Position numbers and translations under genes: made by a program
Source: Paragorgia papillata
Lineage: Eukaryota > Cnidaria > Anthozoa > Scleralcyonacea > Coralliidae
Reading direction: 5' to 3'
DNA: 64,000 nt
NCBI GenBank assembly: GCA_035771165.1
Contig: JAWNZC010000232.1
Coordinates: 387,001-451,000, forward strand
Shown: positions 37,311 to 49,600 of the stretch, in pieces
Position numbering within the stretch: position 1 is the first letter of the stretch
How the letters are laid out: the number at the start of each line of letters is the position of its first letter
The notes under the pieces: model-generated
What the model saw: only the letters and a program-made list of their open reading frames with translations
Database searches by the model: none
What the model was told of the DNA's origin: nothing

Positions 37311-37695
37311 TATATGACATGCCTTAAAATGCGAAGTATCCAATATGAATTAACGTTCAAATATATGATTGAAATAGGTTTCACACATCAAATTTCCATA
37401 TGCTCATATTCATATATAATTACCTTTAGTGCTTTGTACAGTTCACTGACAATAAAACAATAAACAAAGATCACATATACAGTAGTACAATTTAAAATAA
37501 ATACAGATGGCAAGTATATTTACAATGTTTGTGTCTGTCAAAACAGGAATTTTAAAAGACTGCGGACTGGCATTTGAATGCTTGTTTAATACTGTAAATT
37601 AGCTTTGGTCAGAGAGCATTTCAAATTATGATTAAACCAGACCCTGCATCATCAAGGAATTAAAATATAATGTTTTATATGTTTGTATTGTTCAT
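37311..37695. other. Downstream sequence of the BEN-domain gene
   Basis: Non-coding. It probably includes the 3' UTR of the minus-strand gene ending at 37,696. I see no confident polyadenylation signal. Confidence 0.35.
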
Positions 37696-40600
37696 TTACT
37701 CAACTTGAGTTTCGTTCTTCATTTTTTTCTTACATGCTTGCTTCTCATCCTTAATCTTTTGTGATATCTGGTTTCTGATTGCCGCTTTTGTGACTGGGAA
37801 ACATTGACTGACATACCCTGCAAACAAGAACAGAAAATTAATTAACTAACAGTTAATCCATGGATCTTCTTTAACATAGTCTCAAACCTCAGTCACATCA
37901 CTGGTTGCAACCAGTGACATGACTGACGTTTGGGACTCACTATTATAGAGAACTTGCATGGGTTAACATAACATTCTTCTTGGTATGAGTTTGAGAACAA
38001 GCAACACTTCAACTTGTTGAAAATCTTTCAACGAACTACTTGGTGTCAGGGATACCCTGATCAGTGAAGGAGATACATGTACATAACATTTCTTCATGTT
38101 TGTGTACGCAATCACATAGACACAAAGGTAAAATTAACCCTTTCACTACCAGACCTTTTCCCTTGACGAGTAAAATCATCTGAGTAAAATACTAAGGGGG
38201 CCACCACGGCAGTGAAAGGGTTAAGGTCTCATTTCACACATGTTTTCAAAGTTAGACAAAATAACCAGTCATAAAATAAACAAAGCAATGAAAAGGGCAT
38301 TTCACATAAATTGGATATAATACATATTCCTGATTGGAAATTACATAAAATTAAGATTGCTTGCAGTGCAGAAGCCAGTTAAACTTTCCGAAATACATCT
38401 AGAAAAACTAGTCCACTGAAACCTAACTTAAAGTAATAATGCTGGCTGGCTACTATCCTGGGGTCCATGGGTTGTTTGAAGTTGTGATAGCTTATCTGGT
38501 GAATAAGCCTAAATTACAGAACACCCCAATATATTCTCTGAACAACCAAACCTAAACGTCCTGATACAAGGTGAATAAAACCATCTGGTATACAACTACT
38601 ATTCAGTGAATAGAATTTAAGTTCGGTTCTCTAAATAAATGTATAAAAATAATACTTGTATAATGAATAATATATTATACTGCACCAGATGACTTACCAA
38701 CAATTTTTTGCACTTTATCTGCATCCAGTACATTTCCACCATCGTTCTTTTTACCAGCCAATGTAGATCTCTGTAAGATTTCTCGGGTGAAAAGAACAGA
38801 AACAAGGGTTTTTGTCAACTTTGAAAATTGTTTTGCTCTGTCTAATTCCAAGAGAGTATTTGGTGTCAAAGTAGACTAGAAAATGTAGATAAAAATAATT
38901 ATGGTTAAAAATATAAAACATCATTCCACTCAGCAACACATGTGATTGACAGTAGGGCTGTCAGTTTACATTTAATTTGGTAAATGTTTGAATGAACGTT
39001 TGTTAAACGTTTATCTTTAGAGAGTGTTAATCAAACCACTGGGAGCTTGGTGATTTCTGGTGATTTCGCTTTAATTTTTGCTGGAAGAGTCCGGAACTTT
39101 TTAAAATTAAACATTTACAGTAGTAAATTACTAATTGCATACTGATCACATTTAGAGATGAGCCGATTAAACGGAAACTAATCCGCAAAGCCGATTAATC
39201 GGCCAATTTAAAGTAATCGGTAATCGGCCGATTATTGTGTAATAATCGGCAAAATAATCGGTGCATGTCTTAAATTAAGCTTTTCATGAACGACGCAAAC
39301 ACATACCATAAGTCCGTAACTGCATAAGCCCAAACACAATAGTCCTTATTTCACAATGATTACAGAGAGTTTCACATAACTCTTGACGGTTATTAAAGTT
39401 CGTTTGTTATTTCGGATGTTTGCCACAAAGTTTACGAACTTCGCAAATTCATTACGTATAGCAGTCGATTAAATAGGGAGCATCAAAACAAAGTTGCAAT
39501 GTTTGTCACCAACTTCGGAAACAATGAACCGGAACTTTGGAACTCTTCTGTCAAAAGATTTGTGAAACGCTTTGAAAAGTTTAAATTTTAAAACCAACAC
39601 GAGAAAATGGCAAAACAATTGCAAAATACAGTGACTACTGATTACTAAACAAAACAGGAATCATCAAACAAGCACTTTCGCTTAAGGCCTTTTCATGATA
39701 ATGCTTGAGATTAGTTTCAGTGGATAACAATTGTTGTATTACAAAGATTTGTCTTGTTTTTTTGACTTTTAATTGCAATTCTTCTCTGATAATAGCATAT
39801 CGCATACCGAAATTGGTTCTCAAAACACGCAAAAGTAATCATCACAAAAACTGTTATATTTCAAAAATCTTTGCTTACAATTTAGCAATCCCTACAACAT
39901 TGCGAAACTGCGCAGAGACTGGTAACCAACAACGTAGCACTAATCGGCATATGCCGATTATTTGTATTAATCGGCCACCAAATAATCGGCTTCAGTAATC
40001 GGCAATTTTCGTAATCAGCGCTCTAATCACATTCTGCAAATTTAAATATAAACTAGACCACTTACACGGAATTGATTCTTATCAAAGGTCTGCTTATCTT
40101 CCACCTTAGGAAATTCAGCTTTTGGCAATACAGATATTTCCTCGGCATTAGTTGAAGATGTCTCAGGTGAAGATGTGGATAGTTTACTCCGCTTTGCCAC
40201 CTGAATTACTTCATTTTGTGTCTCTGAGGCATCTGGAAGAGAAGGTTGATGACTCTCCGGTCTATTTAGAGTGGTCTTCAATGCAGATTTCTGTGCTGAC
40301 CAAACATTAGACAGTGTACTGGGCACATTGGTTTCGTTTTTTTCAATGTAAAATCATGCCACATTTTTAGAACTTTGTCGTTGCTCATAGCATCAACCAA
40401 CATATTTGGAAGCTCTAGAAATAGGAATGAATAAATAATAGTAAATTATATTTATCTCATGACACACACACCCCCGGCAAAAATTTGATGAATTGTTCAT
40501 GAATAGTTCATGAACATCAGTAGGTAACCCCCCCCCCCCCCCCATCCACCTCCCAAAGGGATGCCGCCTCATTAAATATTCGGTGTGATGCATGGTGTGA

Positions 40601-43600
40601 CGCACGGTGTGACGCACGGTGTGACGCACGGTGTGACGCACGGTGTGACGCCCGGAAGTAATTAGCACACATAGAGTGGGTGATATAAACCCAGGGTTAC
40701 TTCAGTTGCTTCAACAATAGCCTACAAAGGGGGGCATTACGAACGAGACCTGCTATCAAGGCTGAAAATCCCGTCTGTTAACCTAGAGAGTTTCGGCTGC
40801 CCCAAAGCCAAATATTTATTCGATGCCTTGGTGTGGATAGAGACCTGTGGAAACCACGAGGAGGTGAACGCATATCATCACTGCGCTAAAGTGGAGGTGG
40901 AAGCTTTTGGGCGCTGGTTATCTGACACAAAAGCAGCTCGCTGAGTCCATATCATTCTTCAAAAACGGTTCTTTTAAGAACCATCAAATCAGTAAAGAGT
41001 ACAATGAAATATTCGGTGTATGTCTTCCCCGTATAATAAATCTCATTAGGGGTTAATGCTTAGAACCTAAATATTCAAACAGAGTAAGTCATCCTAGAAT
41101 TATACCTAACTAAACCCTCGTTTATAAGTAAAGGAAGATAGAATGAGGAATCATTTCTAGAAGCTGAACTTAGGATACGTACGAATCAATCCGAAAAGCC
41201 GTGAGCTCAGAAAAAACATATTGGCACATAGCAATGAAAAGCTTATATATGGATATTATATTAGATATTTGGTTCGCTTTTGAATATTATATTAGATATT
41301 TGTGTCGCTTTTGTGATGTTTATACGTATAGGAACCGTATGAAGTTAAAAAGAGTCGCCTTGAAGGGTAGCGAATCGTTATTGTACACTAGAAGAACATT
41401 ATTCGACAACATCGTTGACCAAGCACTTTGAAAAATTACAGAGCTTGGTTAAAGTTAAATAATTCGTCGCTATGATTTAGTATGTTATAAGGTTCTCGCA
41501 CGTGCAGAACACAAAAGGGAAAAGTCATTAAAATTACTAATCGCTAAAACATAACCGGATTTGCATATAAGTAGAATATTTAATTCATTTTAGGGGGGTG
41601 ATCATGAGCTCTGGGGAATAATAAGGGGTATTAATGCATTGGCAAGTTTAGGCGGGGCGTTGATGTAACCATGGAGAATGTACAGCGTCGCGTCGTCTCA
41701 CAAGGCAGAATTCAAAGTATTCAGTTTAAAATATTTATTTCTTGGCCCAAAAAATCAAAGCATAGTCGAAAGTGTTATCGTATTTGAAGAAAACACAGTT
41801 AATCAACCTGTTGGAGACAGTCCTGTTGTTAGTTTGGCAAGCGAAGAGTGTGTAAATGATTCTAGCTTCCCCCTAACCTTAGCTGGATAGAGTAAATGAT
41901 GCCTTCAATGAAGAAACCGTTCGGTAAGCTGTTCGAAAGATATTGAAACACTTTCTTTCAAAAGTTTGTATAAGCACTAATGTTTCTGTTTCGATTAAAT
42001 GATTAACATATCTAAAACTGCCTAGTCTCTTCGTATAACATATCCCTTGACTGTTCGAATATCCGCTCGATGGTGATCATGAACTTTGGGGGATAATAAG
42101 GGGTATTAATGTGTGGGCAAGTTTAGGCGAGGCGCTGGTGTAACCATGGAGAATGTACAGCGTCGTCTCATAAGGCAGAATTCGAAGTATTCAGTTTAAA
42201 ATATTTATTTCTTGGTCCAAAAAATCAAAGCCTTGTCGAAAGTGTTATCATATTTGAAGAAAACGCAGTTAATCAACCTGTTGGAAACAGTCCTGTTGTT
42301 AGTTTGGCAAGCGAAGAGTGTGTAAATGATTCTAGCTTCCCCTAACCTTAGCTGGATAGAGTAAATGATGCCTTGAATGAAGAAACCGTTCGGTAAGCTG
42401 TTCGAAAGACATTGAAACACTTTCTTCAGAGGGGTTTGCCAGAATATAAACTGTCAGGGGTTAAATGGATGACTCGGCTATTTTGTTAACGTCGTCAAGC
42501 ATCTTGTTAATGTTGCTAAGGCTGATATTTGCATATTTATCCTCAGTGCACGTGCAGGAGACAAAAGAGAAACTCATTAGTGGTCATTAAGAGGATTAAG
42601 CGCTGGGGCAAATCTAGGCGAGAAAGTCATTAACTGTTACCATAGCAAAACCGCGTGCGTCCTTCATTCGTCTCAGGCTCCTTTGGGACCCTCTAGCTGT
42701 TACTCAACCCTCCCCCCCCGTGTAATACGTCATAATCGATAGCTTTCCGACTAATTCCCGAAGATCGTCATTATCAAAAGATGCTCGACTTATATAAGTA
42801 ATAGGAACCAAATTTCATTTATGCACTTTACCTTACTGATCGACAGTCAGCAGTTGTGGGGCATGTTATAATATTCAAACAGAATAAGTCATCCTAGAAT
42901 CATTGCTTACTAAACCCTTGTTTATAAGTGAAGAATTCGTGAGAAGATAGAATGAGGAATCACTTTAAGCCGTATATAAGAAGAACTTAAGATAGTGTGA
43001 GGAATCAATTCGAAAAGCCGTGAGCTAGGGGTTTAAAACGTATTAACACTAGCACATAGCAATGAAAAGCTTATATATGAATATTATATTAGATATTTGG
43101 TTCGCTTTTGTGGTGTGTTTATACGTTTAAGAACTGTGCAAAGTTCCACAAGCCGGCACAGTGGCATCAGCTTTCTGGGGTTTCTGGAGTATACACCTCC
43201 TATTTTAAATCTTTAGGCATTATGAGAATATTTCGTTTGTATTCTGTCAACGAATTGGTGGCTCTTAAAAGATTATAGTTTTTAGAATGTGATTTGTTCA
43301 AAGAAACGTTTTTGTAATATGACTAAATAACGAAATAAAGTTTAAAAAATATATAATTTCATATTTACAATCACATAAAGCTCCTATTGTACAAACACGC
43401 AAAAGTTAAAATCCATAAGTGTCAAAATTATTTACAATCACTTGCCGTTTAATCGCAGATTGAATTTATTTAGATCTCTTTTACATGATAGTAAAAATTG
43501 CTATATGTGTTATGAGAACATTATTGAGTTAATGCAAAGTTAAATTATGTTTTAAGTTAAATAAATTTCTTGGACTATTTAGTGTGTAAGAAATTACAGA

Positions 43601-46600
43601 TGTGTAATTTTATATGTGTGTAATTTTATCTGAAGAAAAAATTAATAAAGACATATGAGCAACATTATAATAGTTTTTTGTAGTTTATTTTTTATATTTA
43701 TAACAAATTACAGTGTACATATTGACAGCTAATTATTTACATAAACGAATGTTTTTCAATAAACTGTCCTGCGTTTACGGTTTCTTCTAGCGCACCCACT
43801 TCTTAGAGATATCGTTTGTTTCTCTGTTGTCAAAGCAATGCTCGCTCTTTATAGGGAATTTTGATATTTTCCGTTTTTTTGCGTTGTTTATTATTTACGG
43901 ACTCCCCCTGCTGCTCTCTTAGATAATTATTGAAGTTTGTTGCCATTTCCTCTTGTCTCCTTATAAGGCTTTTCAAAGTTTTCTCCATATTCAGTTCTGT
44001 GCTGTATGCGATAGTTTCTTTACTCTGTAAAGGTACACATATTCCAATTTTACTCCATTTTAGCCATTTAGCGCGTTCTTTGTTATCCGTGTGGTGTACT
44101 TGATCAAGATGATTTGCTAGCCTTGCAAGATTAGTGCTTCCGCAACCGAAGACAGGACAGTTTCTACGTGTGCGACCCATGTTTAGTTGTTTACTCGAGC
44201 AATGACAGAAAGCATTTGACATTTTTTGACATGTTAGATGCTTTTATTAGGCCCGTTTAGGCCCTATTTGGCCTTTTTTGGCCCGTTTAGGCCTTTTGGC
44301 CCGTTCAAAGATACACCCTTCACCCCCGGGGTCACCCCCAAAGATACCCCCATTACCCCCTGGGGCAACCTTTTAAATAATCAATCTTAGGATTCAATGA
44401 TTCAATCTTAGTCTGAGTACCAAGATACGTTTGCTAAAATGGAACTTCTTATTCCTGGGATTCAGTTTGTGCAAGGTTTATATAATTAATAAAGACATAT
44501 GAGCAACATTATAATAGTTCTTTGTAGTTTATTTTTATATTGTAACAAATTACAGTGTACATATTGACAGCTAATTATTTACATAAACAAATGTTTTTGA
44601 ATAAACTGTCCTGCGTTTACGGTTTCTTCTAGCGCACCCACTTCTTATAGATATCGTTTGTTTCTCTGTTTTGCATAATATAACTCGACAAGACCTTTTA
44701 TACGAGAGTTGATAAGCGGTAACTTATACATTTAACATGTACCAAAGGAATATCAGAAAGACATACGCATTATTTGTAAATACTTTATTTAAATTCAGCA
44801 TAGTACAGAAGATAATGTTTCAACGATTCAACAGTAACTTTTAATTTTTATAATTGGTGTCATTCCAATACTAGGGCGTTTAGGTTGATTGTAGGAATAC
44901 ACTAGTTTTTTTGTAATAATGGTTTCTTTCGTTTGATGAAATCTAAACATATATTCAAAATGCAGTCCGATATAGCCTTTAATAAACCATTATCAGTATG
45001 TCTCAATATCGCTTTTCTCAGGTATTCAGCACTTATTCTTATACCCTGGGTTGATATACATAATGTGTATCAGTCGGAAATATCCCGGATCTTACTCGGA
45101 TTTCATCGGGACATGTCGGCGTGAGATCGACAAACAGGTAAGAATACGGCTCTTTAGTCGCCATCTGATAGGCTTGCTGGAAAAATTTAGTGTTGCTAGG
45201 ATACAACTGTTTGGCAAGATGAGTCACTTGACTTGCATCACGAACATTTTTTGTTAGGACAAAGTAACTAGCGTTGAGAGAGATGGTACGATGGTCTTTG
45301 CTTTGATGAAATAAGTTTTGCACGATATAAATTACACTGAGATTACCATGATGGGATTTCTTCGTGAATAGTTTCGCGATAATACTATCTTTCTCTCCCA
45401 TCATGTCATCAATGATAAACAAATTTCTTATTTGGGGGTTAATGTTATCCAACATCGATTCGGATAAACCTTGCACAAACTGAATCCCAGGAATAAGAAG
45501 TTCCATTTTAGCAAACGTGTCTTGGTACTCAGAATAAAAATAAATTATATTTTCTGGGACAGGGTCGATCATGATTTGGGCGTTGACTAACAATTCCTTG
45601 ACAAAGCTTGTCTTCCCAGTCTTGGTCCCTCCAGAGACCAAGAGCCCAAAGGGATGAGTTAATTGTATGGAGTATGTCTTTTTGTTGTCTTGGTAATTCG
45701 ATGCGTTTCCATCAAATGGAGAATACTTAAATGTAGAATCAGTAGACATCGTTTGTATTGGCCGAGCTCCCCCATGCAGGACCTTTACGTGACGTTGTAA
45801 ATTAAACTCTTGAAAAGCTCTTTCCGCAAATATTACAAGCGCAAGGCATGTTCACACAACAACTCTCAAACTACTTGTGAAAATTTATGTGAGAAAAGTA
45901 AGATTATATCCTTGAGTGTCTTCTCTAATGCATGTGGGGATACCAAAACGAACCAATGCGCATGCATAGCTGGACGTCACTTGGACGCTACTTAGACGCC
46001 ACCTCTAAGGGATTAACTCATGAGTAAATGAGTAACTCGTGAGTAAATGAGTAACTCGTGAGTTACTCATGAGTAAATGAGTAACTCGTGAGTAAATGAG
46101 TAACTCCTGAGTAAATGAGTAACTCATGAGTAACTCGTGAGTAAATGAGTAACTCGTGAGTAAAGGAGTAGCTCGTGAGTTACTCGTGAGTAAATGAGTA
46201 ACTCGTGAGTAAATGAGTAACTCGTGAGTAACGGAGTAACTCGTGAGTAACGGAGTAACTCATGAGTAAAGGAGTAGCTCGTGAGTTACTCATGAGTAAA
46301 TGAGTAACTCGTGAGTAAATGAGTAACTCCTGAGTAAATGAGTAACTCATGAGTAACTCGTGAGTAAATGAGTAACTCGTGAGTAAAGGAGTAGCTCGTG
46401 AGTTACTCGTGAGTAAATGAGTAACTCATGAGTAAATGAGTAACTCGTGAGTTAGGGGATCAGAGAGGGCACATGATGTATTGTTCAAACGGGACTAATT
46501 ATCAAATAAAAGTCCTTCCGGGACACATAAGTCCTTAAGAATCTAACGTAATTTACGTTGTCGCTAAAACTCTAAACGTTTATTGTACATCATGTGCCCT

Positions 46601-49600
46601 CTCTGATCCCCTAACTCACGAGTTACTCATTTACTCATGAGTTACTCATTTACTCACGAGTAACTCACGAGCTACTCCTTTACTCACGAGTTACTCATTT
46701 ACTCAGGAGTTACTCATGAGTTACTCATTTACTCAGGAGTTACTCATTTACTCACGAGTTACTCATTTACTCATGAGTAACTCACGAGTTACTCATTTAC
46801 TCACGAGTTACTCATTTACTCATGAGTTAATCCCTTAGAGGTGGCGTCTAAGTAGCGTCCAAGTGACGTCCAGCTATGCATGCGCATTGGTTCGTTTTGG
46901 TATCCCCACATGCATTAGAGAAGACACTCAAGGATATAATCTTACTTTTCTCACATAAATTTTCATAAGTAGTTTGAGAGTTGTTGTGTGAACATGCCTT
47001 GCGCTTGTAATATTTGCGGAAAGAGCTTTTCAAGAGTTTAATTTACAACGTCACGTAAAGGTCCTGCATGGGGGAGCTCGGCCAATACAAACGATGTCTA
47101 CTGATTCTACATTTAAGTATTCTCCATTTGATGGAAACGCATCGAATTACCAAGACAACAAAAAGACATACTCCATACAATTAACTCATCCCTTTGGGCT
47201 CTTGGTCTCTGGAGGGACCAAGACTGGGAAGACAAGCTTTGTCAAGGAATTGTTAGTCAACGCCCAAATCATGATCGACCCTGTCCCAGAAAATATAATT
47301 TATTTTTATTCTGAGTACCAAGACACGTTTGCTAAAATGGAACTTCTTATTCCTGGGATTCAGTTTGTGCAAGGTTTATCCGAATCGATGTTGGATAACA
47401 TTAACCCCCAAATAAGAAATTTGTTTATCATTGATGACATGATGGGAGAGAAAGATAGTATTATCGCGAAACTATTCACGAAGAAATCCCATCATGGTAA
47501 TCTCAGTGTAATTTATATCGTGCAAAACTTATTTCATCAAAGCAAAGACCATCGTACCATCTCTCTCAACGCTAGTTACTTTGTCCTAACAAAAAATGTT
47601 CGTGATGCAAGTCAAGTGACTCATCTTGCCAAACAGTTGTATCCTAGCAACACTAAATTTTTCCAGCAAGCCTATCAGATGGCGACTAAAGAGCCGTATT
47701 CTTACCTGTTTGTCGATCTCACGCCGACATGTCCCGATGAAATCCGAGTAAGATCCGGGATATTTCCGACTGATACACATTATGTATATCAACCCAGGGT
47801 ATAAGAATAAGTGCTGAATACCTGAGAAAAGCGATATTGAGACATACTGATAATGGTTTATTAAAGGCTATATCGGACTGCATTTTGAATATATGTTTAG
47901 ATTTCATCAAACGAAAGAAACCATTATTACAAAAAAACTAGTGTATTCCTACAATCAACCTAAACGCCCTAGTATTGGAATGACACCAATTATAAAAATT
48001 AAAAGTTACTGTTGAATCGTTGAAACATTATCTTCTGTACTATGCTGAATTTAAATAAAGTATTTACAAATAATGCGTATGTCTTTCTGATATTCCTTTG
48101 GTACATGTTAAATGTATAAGTTACCGCTTATCAACTCTCGTATAAAAGGTCTTGTCGAGTTATATTATGCAAAACAGAGAAACAAACGATATCTATAAGA
48201 AGTGGGTGCGCTAGAAGAAACCGTAAACGCAGGACAGTTTATTCAAAAACATTTGTTTATGTAAATAATTAGCTGTCAATATGTACACTGTAATTTGTTA
48301 CAATATAAAAATAAACTACAAAGAACTATTATAATGTTGCTCATATGTCTTTATTAATTATATAAACCTTGCACAAACTGAATCCCAGGAATAAGAAGTT
48401 CCATTTTAGCAAACGTGTCTTGGTACTCAGACTAAGATTGAATCATTGAATCCTAAGATTGATTATTTAAAAGGTTGCCCCAGGGGGTAATGGGGGTATC
48501 TTTGGGGGTGACCCCGGGGGTGAAGGGTGTATCTTTGAACGGGCCAAAAGGCCTAAACGGGCCAAAAAAGGCCAAATAGGGCCTAAACGGGCCTAATAAA
48601 AGCATCTAACATGTCAAAAAATGTCAAATGCTTTCTGTCATTGCTCGAGTAAACAACTAAACATGGGTCGCACACGTAGAAACTGTCCTGTCTTCGGTTG
48701 CGGAAGCACTAATCTTGCAAGGCTAGCAAATCATCTTGATCAAGTACACCACACGGATAACAAAGAACGCGCTAAATGGCTAAAATGGAGTAAAATTGGA
48801 ATATGTGTACCTTTACAGAGTAAAGAAACTATCGCATACAGCACAGAACTGAATATGGAGAAAACTTTGAAAAGCCTTATAAGGAGACAAGAGGAAATGG
48901 CAACAAACTTCAATAATTATCTAAGAGAGCAGCAGGGGGAGTCCGTAAATAATAAACAACGCAAAAAAACGGAAAATATCAAAATTCCCTATAAAGAGCG
49001 AGCATTGCTTTGACAACAGAGAAACAAACGATATCTCTAAGAAGTGGGTGCGCTAGAAGAAACCGTAAACGCAGGACAGTTTATTGAAAAACATTCGTTT
49101 ATGTAAATAATTAGCTGTCAATATGTACACTGTAATTTGTTATAAATATAAAAAATAAACTACAAAAAACTATTATAATGTTGCTCATATGTCTTTATTA
49201 ATTTTTTCTTCAGATAAAATTACACACATATAAAATTACACATCTGTAATTTCTTACACACTAAATAGTCCAAGAAATTTATTTAACTTAAAACATAATT
49301 TAACTTTGCATTAACTCAATAATGTTCTCATAACACATATAGCAATTTTTACTATCATGTAAAAGAGATCTAAATAAATTCAATCTGCGATTAAACGGCA
49401 AGTGATTGTAAATAATTTTGACACTTATGGATTTTAACTTTTGCGTGTTTGTACAATAGGAGCTTTATGTGATTGTAAATATGAAATTATATATTTTTTA
49501 AACTTTATTTCGTTATTTAGTCATATTACAAAAACGTTTCTTTGAACAAATCACATTCTAAAAACTATAATCTTTTAAGAGCCACCAATTCGTTGACAGA

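Noticed and set aside
46011..46828. CRISPR-like regular repeats near the palindrome centre
   Set aside because: Units are tandem without unique spacers, mirrored, and in an animal genome; they are a minisatellite.
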